From NCBI GenBank assembly GCA_032353305.1, contig JAUCNG010388590.1:1-10926 (forward strand): a stretch of DNA of 10,926 nucleotides, given 5' to 3'. Source of the DNA: Cephalothrix spiralis. Lineage: Eukaryota; Nemertea; Palaeonemertea; Archinemertea; Cephalotrichidae. The translations under genes were made by a program, and so were the position numbers. The notes under the pieces are model-generated. The model ran no database searches. It was not told the origin of the DNA and worked only from the letters and a program-made list of their open reading frames with translations. Numbering within the stretch: the stretch's first letter is position 1; each line of letters begins with the position of its first letter. Shown in pieces: positions 1 through 6,349 of the stretch.

Positions 1-68
1 TAATGTATTTAATGACGTCATCAATGGATTATCAGGATAAGCACCAAGTAAAGCTGCATCACGTTGAA
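1..68 (-). CDS. ATG9: ATG9 exon, start of cytosolic tail (cut by window edge)
   Basis: The acceptor AACTTTCAG precedes TT-CAA-CGT. The two leading bases complete a valine codon with the single G left over from the previous exon, giving GH-VQRDAALLGAYPDNPL. VQRD with a following Ala-rich stretch matches the equivalent place in vertebrate ATG9. The exon is open to the left edge (22 full codons seen). The rest of the tail and the stop codon lie outside the window. Confidence 0.87.
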
Positions 69-2416
69 CTGAAAGTTAAGTAAATATCATAAATAATGAT
101 ACTCCAAAAGCCACTCTGCGGATTACGGTCAAACCAGTCAAAAGTTTTCGAAATGACCTCAAAATATTAATTAATCAGTCAGGCTAAAAATTTACGTGTT
201 TCCCTTTTCTTCTAAGCATAATATATGGGTATTAGCAGAGCTGGTCTTTAATATCAAGATATTTGCAATCAGATGTTGGGAAGTTCGATTAAAACTAATC
301 GGAGTTATTATATTTTGGGGTAAATATACTAAATATGCGTCAAAAATGGCAGAAAAATGATATTTTTGGTCAACATTTAAGAACTAGGATAGCTGTTTTA
401 AGAGTGTTAAGTGCATCACCCTTGAACTTACCGTGGCCTTTGACTGTTTTTATGAACATGCTACAATCCTCTGGAGGCTTCCATTCTGGATTCGTTAACT
501 AGAAAATTTCAAACAACATTATTAGAACAAAAAAAAAAGCCACAGTCAACGGTTTGTAACTTACATTTTGAGGGGGACTAGATTACCCTGGCTGCTTGAC
601 CTGAAATGATACACCGGAATGCCAAACGGCTACTCTAATATTGAAGAGCCACCGTGAATTTTTAGAAAAGTTGTTCCTAGTTTTTGAAAAGCCGATCGTA
701 AACCAATAAATAAAAATATTATTTTATTAATTAAAGCAGTCATTGTATCAACGTTTCCCGTATTATCTTATCTGACCTTTGCTGCATTGATATCGCAATC
801 AACTGAAACCAAAACTTTATTTCCTCACAAGAAATAAAAACACTCTTTTGAGGGTGATAGTTGCCTATGAGCAGGAACAAGTGAGAGCAATCAATGACGT
901 GTAAATGACTGAGCAAACTGACCACTTCAAGAAAATATTAAACTTACAGTAAAATGCATTAATGATAATTCAGTTTTTCCTCCTTCCGCCTGGTGATACT
1001 GGTTTTTATTTACAGCTTCTACATCATCCCACTATAAGAAGAAAAATGTAATATTAGAGCGCGCATGATGCATGAAAATGTTTTGCCCTTAATCTAAGTA
1101 ATTATATCTTATAAATCGTTGTCATCTAAATTTCTTGAAATCCATAATTAACATAGAAACCGATAAAATAAAAATTAAATGGCGAGGGAATTAATAGTTG
1201 TTTATTTATTTATTTTGTAAAAATACATTTTTATTCGTATTTTCTTATTCTAATTTTGATTCATTTCGTTTATTCCTTAATCATATTTTTGTATACCGGT
1301 ATTCAATAAAATTAAAGACTTTGGTTATACAAAACGTACCACGTTTCATTCTCAATCCACAGCCTAAAAACTAACGCTATAACGCTAATAAAAAAAATGC
1401 CATACTAAACACAATAGACTCGCTTATGGTATCTTTTAAAAAGAGGGGTTCGTTTTGAAATAAAACTATGCCCGAATATACCAAGGTAATTTCAATATAA
1501 TTATTGCCGCATGTCTCTAGGAGTAAAGCCCATTTGGGGACCGCCTATCGCAGGACCGGAAGTCCATCTCAGGACAGAAAGTCCCATTTTCCTACGCAGC
1601 TTTTATTTTCATATTAGCTTCTCTATAGAGATAAGAATAAATCAAAACTGCCCTTGGGTAGAACTTGAGGACGTCAATCTCATGACCGTACCTCGCCCCA
1701 AGAGGCCAGTAGCCCCGTGAAATAATTGTTTGATTTTCATAGTCACTAAAAAAACTGGAACGAGGGTCGGTCGTTAGATGGATTCTCGGAGATATTTTTT
1801 ATTTCAAATAACTATTTGAAGGGGCTTTTATATACATCGAAATAATATAACAATAAATCAAATGCGTTGAACCGTGTATTCAACAATATAAGAATGGGTA
1901 CAGGTGTTACAGCTCTCTAGCAACTATACATAATTTTAGCAAAATATTCAATCCAAATGGTCTAATTAGCCATTTTTGATCACGATAGACTAGTAATCAC
2001 AGTCCCTATTTAGGCAACTGAAGGTTACCTACAGACTGGAATCCTTGCCCTATTTAACGGCTATAGATACGGCTTTAAGGGGTACTGCTTAATTTACTTA
2101 CCTCCGTATGTCCGTGCTTTCGTATATCCATTTGTGCAAATGAGCAAACATCTCCTACTCCTTGAACTTCAACCGTAAAGTTTCGAAAAAAGTCCACAAT
2201 ATCTAAAGTATGGTGTCTTAGATAAAAAATCAATATAAATGGAGTTATGAGTGCACTTAATAGTTCCTCTAATATAAATACAATTTTGTACTGAAACAAT
2301 TTGGCAAATTCGTCTCTAACTTTGTATGTATGAGCATTTCCTTTCCAATGGTCAGGCATGTAGTGAATCTGAGCTAAAGTGCTCATCATGAGGGCCTCGG
2401 GACAAAATACCATATG
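1..2416 (-). CDS. ATG9: Autophagy-related protein 9, 3' portion in four exons (partial gene)
   Basis: ATG9 is a multi-spanning lipid scramblase of Golgi-derived and endosomal vesicles that seeds the phagophore and works with ATG2 to spread lipids during autophagosome growth (family knowledge). Four minus-strand exons, 2416-2102, 1031-948, 498-432 and 68-1, join in frame with canonical splice sites and read in the family order. The first carries VFCPE, IHYMPDHW and GNAH, a hydrophobic helix, then DFFRNFTVEV and CSFAQMD. The second carries GGKTELSLMHF, the third LTNPEWKPP, and the last begins VQRD. These are signatures of the C-terminal half of the APG9 domain and its start into the cytosolic tail. 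Introns are 1070, 449 and 363 bases. No stop or frameshift is seen, so this part looks functional. Exons for the N-terminal half are not found in the window, and the C-terminus lies beyond the left edge. Identity is secure; whether the locus is complete is not. Confidence 0.93.
69..431 (-). other. ATG9 intron
   Basis: This is a 363-base GT-AG intron with GTAAGT donor and TTTCAG acceptor on the minus strand. It is AT-rich and shows no coding or RNA gene. Confidence 0.88.
432..498 (-). CDS. ATG9: ATG9 exon, LTNPEWKPP motif
   Basis: This exon has 67 bases, entering in phase 0 and leaving in phase 1. The acceptor is TTTTCTAG before TTA-ACG, and the donor is GGC-CAC-G then GTAAGTTC. It encodes LTNPEWKPPEDCSMFIKTVK followed by GH. 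It continues the HF(x)(L)TNP(x)W(x)PP motif that is split between this and the preceding exon, matching the family order. Confidence 0.92.
499..947 (-). other. ATG9 intron
   Basis: This is a 449-base GT-AG intron with a GTAAGTT donor and TTCTAG acceptor on the minus strand. Short open frames inside it have no recognisable similarity and look like chance. Confidence 0.9.
948..1031 (-). CDS. ATG9: ATG9 exon, TELSLMHF motif
   Basis: This exon has 28 codons, phase 0 at both ends. The acceptor is TTCTTCTTATAG before TGG-GAT and the donor is ACT then GTAAGTT. It encodes WDDVEAV, a variable stretch, then YHQAEGGKTELSLMHFT. The TELSLMHF signature is diagnostic for metazoan ATG9 and directly follows the HGH segment of the previous exon, as in vertebrate homologues. 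It was too short to be seen as an open reading frame and was found by splice signals plus motif. Confidence 0.93.
1032..2101 (-). other. ATG9 intron with a GC-richer patch
   Basis: This is a 1070-base GT-AG intron. Most of it is AT-rich, including a TTTA run near 1201-1216. A GC-richer patch at about 1505-1725 is open on the plus strand for 69 codons and also partly open on the minus strand. I do not recognise either reading, and neither fits between the flanking ATG9 exons, which join without it. It may be an old mobile-element fragment. Confidence 0.85.
1201..1216. repeat. TTTA microsatellite
   Basis: About four tandem TTTA units lie in an AT-rich stretch of the ATG9 intron. No function is implied. 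Confidence 0.6.
2102..2416 (-). CDS. ATG9: ATG9 exon with conserved membrane core
   Basis: This exon has 105 codons, phase 0 at both ends. The acceptor reads TTCTTTTTTAG before CAT-ATG, and the donor is GAG then GTAAGTAA, close to consensus. It opens with HMVFCPE, which in known ATG9 proteins follows an upstream helix, so the visible methionine at 2413 is not a translation start. It contains IHYMPDHWKGNAH, then FQYKIVFILEELL, a hydrophobic run (LISALITPFILIFYL-like) and DFFRNFTVEVQGVGDVCSF, the most conserved stretch of the family. The preceding exon is expected to encode an IPDE/IPDQ-type end, but nothing like it is found between 2417 and 3334 or upstream of the ankyrin-kinase gene. Confidence 0.95.
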
Positions 2417-3206
2417 CTAAAAAAGAAGAAAATAAGAATGTTATGTTTTATTCCATTTTGCTATTCAGAAAACATATTATACGTAACGAGTCTACTGTAG
2501 TTCCATGTAAAGAATTATCGCACTCGTGTGCGAGTGGTAATAAATTTGTATGGCACAGATCAGCTGTATTGCATAAATGACGAACATTTGCAAGGTCAGC
2601 TTACGTAACGCGAGACCAAAAGCCAGGTGCCCAGTATCGAACTTATCCATAGAGGACGAAGTTCTCAAAAGTGATGGGTCCATGGGCAAATAAGAGCCAC
2701 TCCCCGCAAGTCGAGACGCAACATGATTAAGAGTCATCAGCTATGAGAAATTGTATTTTAAAGTAGTAACATCATTGATATTTTCTGCCTTATGAGCTAT
2801 AGAAGATATTTTTATCTAAATTCAAGAAATTATCCCCATTTATGTGAGGAACCATAATATGTGACCGGAGATTATTAAAATTTAACCAACTTATAAGATC
2901 CTACAAGAAATTATACAAATTAGGGGTTGTCTCTATTACCTAACTTTGAATTAATACGCCAAGATTTCTACCTGACTATAGGATATGGATTGATTATGTC
3001 TGTAGATACGCATAAATCGTGTGCTTTAGGTCACGTAGTCCGATCAATAATAATCGACAGTTTTGATCAACGAAAAAATACACCACTGGCGCGACGGAGC
3101 TCATTTGGAAATGACTCCTAGTTTATGAACTTAACTCCCTATATTCATGTATACATAAGCGACACTTGCATGTAGTGCTTACGTAAATTCGTTTCAATAT
3201 CTTATT
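2417..3206. other. Stretch between ATG9 exon and ankyrin-kinase 3' end
   Basis: I find no confident gene here. It is either the start of a long ATG9 intron or intergenic DNA. On the minus strand, 2740-2605 is GC-richer and bounded by an acceptor-like TTTCTCATAG and a donor-like GTAAGC, with an open frame containing SYLPMDPSLL and FDTGHLAF. I do not recognise it, and its length (136 bases) cannot splice in frame to the ATG9 exon. A perfect 6-base-arm hairpin with a TGTG loop is at 2521-2536. Around 3000-3120 both strands have short open frames with no recognisable motif. Confidence 0.5.
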
Positions 3207-3212
3207 TTTATT
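3207..3212 (-). terminator. Candidate poly(A) signal of the ankyrin-kinase gene
   Basis: AATAAA on the minus strand lies 122 bases past the TGA stop at 3337-3335. It is the first perfect hexamer downstream, in an AT-rich context with a second near-match just after it. This implies a short 3' UTR of roughly 140 bases. AATAAA is common in AT-rich DNA, so the call is tentative. Confidence 0.45.
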
Positions 3213-3334
3213 TTATACTTGATTCAAATTTTAAGTTCCTATAAAATTAAGTGCTAAATGATTTTGTCTAATATTAAAGAACTAGAAATGTCAAGACCTA
3301 CCAATTTGTCTTTAAAAAATAACGTTCATTCTAT

Positions 3335-6300
3335 TCACTCATGATCATCGCCTTCAGGTTTAGATTCGATGACTGAGAGGGAAGAGGCATTCTCTGAGGC
3401 ACTATCAGATTTAAACAACCCTGATATTTGAACAACACATTTAGAGTCAGATAACGCTTTACTTAAATGGCTCATAAGAACTGTGCTAGTACTAGTGTTG
3501 ACATCTTTCCTGTCTTCTGCAACACACTTAGAGTCAGAAAAAGCATGGCTTAGAACTTTGCGAGTACTCGTGTTGGGATCTTTAATTTTGTCTTTCCTTT
3601 CTTCTTTGATTAGGACTTTAAGGTCAGGATTCTTTTGATAGATATTTTCTAATACCCTTTGAAACCTATTCTTTGCATCCTCAGCTGACGGGCGATCATC
3701 GGGGCTGTGGCTCCAGCATGCCTCGATGACATGCATTATTTGGACTTCTTCTTTATGTTCTGAGTTAACTTTGAATGTTGGCCTTTCTCCACTTTTAATC
3801 AATTCTTTAACATTACCTTGTACGAAAGACTCGTTGTTGTAGTAAGATTGGCCTTGGTACATTTCCAATAGGAGCAGGCTCACAGAGAACATGTCAGATG
3901 CTGAAGAGTATCTCCTCGGCTTTGAAAGCACTTCAGGTGCTGAGTAAACTATGGTTCCCTTGAATTGATTTGTTTGTTCAATCTGACCTTCCTTTAAAAA
4001 GTCAGCTAATCCAAAGTCAGCTATTTTAATTACATTATCCATACTGATAAGGATATTTGCTAACTTCAAGTCTTTATGGATGCAGTCATTGGAGTGGATG
4101 TAAGAAACACCAGATAGTAGTTGCATTACAAAGCTAAGGTATTGTTGAACACTTTTTTCGTAAAATCCAGATTCTGGTGGGTTACAATCATTGGCTTTGC
4201 CGTTATCTATGAAATAGTCTTTACAATCAACTTTGCACAATTCGGTTACCAAATAAACAGTCTCACTCTTTTTTTCGTAATCAAACTTAACTATGTGTCC
4301 GAAAAATTGTACGAGATTTAGGTGATTCATTTTTGTCAGAATATCAGTTTCTGTAGCAAGCAATTTCATGTCAACATTGTGCTCGGAGTTATCAATGCAT
4401 TTTACAGCCACAATCTTATTATCTCCAAACCATGTAGTTCCTAACCGGACAACACCAAAAGCTCCTTTACCTAGTTCTTTATCTTGTATTTCAAGAAACC
4501 GTAATATTAGTTGATTTTCTAAGTCAGAAGACACTGTGACATTAGAAGTATGTTTTCTATATAAAGAACCCAGATCACATGATTTCCCAATTAAAGGGAA
4601 TATCTCGTCACATCGCTCATTAACAAAATCTAGTTGAGTAATAATTTCTTCAACCGCTTGTAATGACACTGAATTAGGGTATGCCAATTGAATCAATTGG
4701 CGACACAGTAAAATATTTTCTCTTTTGTTCATTAAACTGTTGATGAATATTTCTTTCTTATCGTTTTTGTCACTGATTGACAAACGTATTTCAGAACAGT
4801 TTTTTAGATCCGAAGGTAACTTAGACTCTAAAATAATTTTCAGCAACGTTACATTGCCTTGCAGGGCTACCTTGGCTAGTGTTTTCAATATATTTCTGTA
4901 ATTAGCACCAGCTCCCTTTTCAACGAGGTATTTCACTATTTCAAGATTACCCCCGTAATGTAATGACTTCATGCAATTCATATTAGTTAGATTCAAATCA
5001 GCGCCTTTCTCAACGAGATATTTCACCATTTCAAGATTACCCCCTCGAGTTGCGTAATGAAATCTTTTTTGATTTACATCAGCTCCTTTCTCAACGAGGT
5101 ATTTCACTATTTCAATATTATACGTACAATCTTTGCAAGGAAATGTCGTCGTTCCATCAAGATCACTTTGATTAACTTTAGCTCCTTTATCGACGAGGTA
5201 TTTCACCATTTCAAGATAACCCCCTTCAGCGGCATACTGTAAGGTCGACATACGCACGCTATCAGTTTTATCTATACTAGCTCCTCTCTCAACGAGAAAA
5301 TTCACTATTCCTAGATAACCTCTTGCAGCTGCGTAATGTAATGTCGTCATGCCATTGTTATCAGTTTGATTAACATTAGCCCCTTTCTCAACGAGATATT
5401 TCACTATTTCAAGATAACCCCCTTCAGCTGCAGAATGTAACATCGTCATGCGCTTTCTATTAGTTTGATTAACATCAGCTCCTTTCTCAATGAGGTATTT
5501 TACTATTAAAATATTATCCCTTTGAGCTGCGCGATGTAATGCCGTCGTGTGATCTAGATCCGTTTGTTTCTCATCAGCTCCTTTCTCAACGAGGTATTTC
5601 ACCATTGCAAGATAACCCCCTTCAGCTGAATAATGTAATGTCGTCTTACACATTCTGTCAGTTTGATTTACATCAGCTCCCCTCTCAACGAAGAATTTAA
5701 CCATTTCAAGATTACCGCCCTGAGCTGCGTAATGTAATGTTGTCATGCCATATCCATCAGTTTGATTAACATCAGCTACTCTCTCAACGAGGCATTTCAC
5801 CATTTCAATATTATCCATTTGAGCTGCGCGATGTATTGTCGTCGTACCATCTAGATCCATTTCTTTCTCATCGACTCCTTTATCAACGAAATATTTCACC
5901 ATTTCAAGATAACCCCTTTCAGCTGCATAATGTAATGTCGTCTTGCGCATTTTATCAGTTTGATAAACATCAGCTCCTCTCTCAACGAGGCATTTCACCA
6001 TTTCAAGGTTACCCCTTTGAGCTGCGTAATGTAATGTCGTCTTGCCAACTTTATCAGTTCGATTTACATCAGCCCTCTTCTTAATGAAGAATTTCAACAT
6101 TTCAAGATGATCCCCTTGAGCTGCGTAATGTAATGACGTCATACGATTTATATTAATTAGATTCACATCAGCGCCATTCTCAATGAGAAATTTCATAATT
6201 TCAAGATTACTCCCTTGAGCTGTGTAATGCAATGATGTCATGCAATTTCTATTAGTTAGATTCACATCAGCACCTTTCTCAATAAGGAATTTCACCATTT

Positions 6301-6340
6301 CAAGATAACCCCTTTGAGCCGCGTAATGTAATGACGTCAT
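3335..6340 (-). CDS. Ankyrin-repeat protein kinase, 3' part of the split gene
   Basis: This is a 1,001-residue frame. Residues 1-483 hold 15 ankyrin repeats, and 485-512 look like a degenerate 16th. Residues 484-617 form a linker of unknown type. Residues about 618-900 are a full protein kinase: glycine loop GKGAFG (624-629), VAVK lysine 647, a probable helix-C Glu 664, catalytic HKDLKLAN (Asp757, Asn762), DFG (775-777), APE (801-803) and CWSHSPDDRPS with Arg883. All catalytic residues are present, so activity is likely. The usual HRD is HKD. The CW(x6)RP motif suggests a TKL-like Ser/Thr kinase. Ankyrin-before-kinase order resembles TNNI3K and ILK, not RIPK4/ANKK1. Residues 901-1001 are a Ser/Thr-rich tail with a duplicated segment. 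The ATG at 6340 is just the methionine of an ordinary repeat, so it is not a credible natural start. The true start is probably 8929. Confidence 0.88.
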   Translation of the reverse strand: MTSLHYAAQRGYLEMVKFLIEKGADVNLTNRNCMTSLHYTAQGSNLEIMKFLIENGADVNLININRMTSLHYAAQGDHLEMLKFFIKKRADVNRTDKVGKTTLHYAAQRGNLEMVKCLVERGADVYQTDKMRKTTLHYAAERGYLEMVKYFVDKGVDEKEMDLDGTTTIHRAAQMDNIEMVKCLVERVADVNQTDGYGMTTLHYAAQGGNLEMVKFFVERGADVNQTDRMCKTTLHYSAEGGYLAMVKYLVEKGADEKQTDLDHTTALHRAAQRDNILIVKYLIEKGADVNQTNRKRMTMLHSAAEGGYLEIVKYLVEKGANVNQTDNNGMTTLHYAAARGYLGIVNFLVERGASIDKTDSVRMSTLQYAAEGGYLEMVKYLVDKGAKVNQSDLDGTTTFPCKDCTYNIEIVKYLVEKGADVNQKRFHYATRGGNLEMVKYLVEKGADLNLTNMNCMKSLHYGGNLEIVKYLVEKGAGANYRNILKTLAKVALQGNVTLLKIILESKLPSDLKNCSEIRLSISDKNDKKEIFINSLMNKRENILLCRQLIQLAYPNSVSLQAVEEIITQLDFVNERCDEIFPLIGKSCDLGSLYRKHTSNVTVSSDLENQLILRFLEIQDKELGKGAFGVVRLGTTWFGDNKIVAVKCIDNSEHNVDMKLLATETDILTKMNHLNLVQFFGHIVKFDYEKKSETVYLVTELCKVDCKDYFIDNGKANDCNPPESGFYEKSVQQYLSFVMQLLSGVSYIHSNDCIHKDLKLANILISMDNVIKIADFGLADFLKEGQIEQTNQFKGTIVYSAPEVLSKPRRYSSASDMFSVSLLLLEMYQGQSYYNNESFVQGNVKELIKSGERPTFKVNSEHKEEVQIMHVIEACWSHSPDDRPSAEDAKNRFQRVLENIYQKNPDLKVLIKEERKDKIKDPNTSTRKVLSHAFSDSKCVAEDRKDVNTSTSTVLMSHLSKALSDSKCVVQISGLFKSDSASENASSLSVIESKPEGDDHE
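3641..4489 (-). other. Protein kinase domain
   Basis: This region encodes the catalytic domain of the ankyrin-kinase, residues about 618-900 of the downstream frame. The glycine loop, VAVK, HKDLKLAN, IADFGLADF, GTIVYSAPEVL and CWSHSPDDRPS are all in normal order and spacing. There is a modest insert (GKANDCNPPESG) between the hinge and helix E. The subdomain IX Asp is kept (SDMFS), but the usual W and G there are replaced by F and S. Confidence 0.93.
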
Positions 6341-6346
6341 GCAATT

Positions 6347-6349
6347 TCA
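6347..6349 (-). other. In-frame TGA interrupting the ankyrin-kinase gene
   Basis: The minus strand reads ACT-AAT-TGA-AAT-TGC-ATG-ACG-TCA. At the same loop position sister repeats read AAT-AGA-AAT-TGC (near 6246) or AAT-GGA-AAT-TGC (near 7845). One substitution in the first codon base explains the stop. Upstream and downstream frames are the same frame, separated only by this codon plus AAT-TGC. The following base is A, with no CTAG-type leaky context. Confidence 0.95.

Noticed and set aside
2927-3121. Plus-strand 64-codon frame
   Set aside because: It begins at a non-ATG codon, has no motif, and the opposite strand is also partly open; treated as chance.
3207-3334. Selenocysteine recoding of the in-frame TGA via a SECIS in the 3' UTR
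   Set aside because: An ATGA and an AAA occur at roughly SECIS-like spacing just past the stop, but the flanking bases cannot form the required helix. No homologue-supported Sec position exists in an ankyrin loop.
6332-6339. Perfect CRE-like octamers TGACGTCA at 13, 6134, 6332 and 7529
   Set aside because: All four fall in coding sequence as Met-Thr-Ser or similar codons of ATG9 or the ankyrin units, so they are by-products of codon use and unit copying, not a regulatory cluster.
6338-6340. ATG at 6340 as an independent start of a shorter ankyrin-kinase
   Set aside because: It is the standard M of an M-T-S-L-H-Y repeat unit, preceded by the same frame and repeat pattern. No promoter or 5' UTR signature is seen; internal start is possible only as a by-product.
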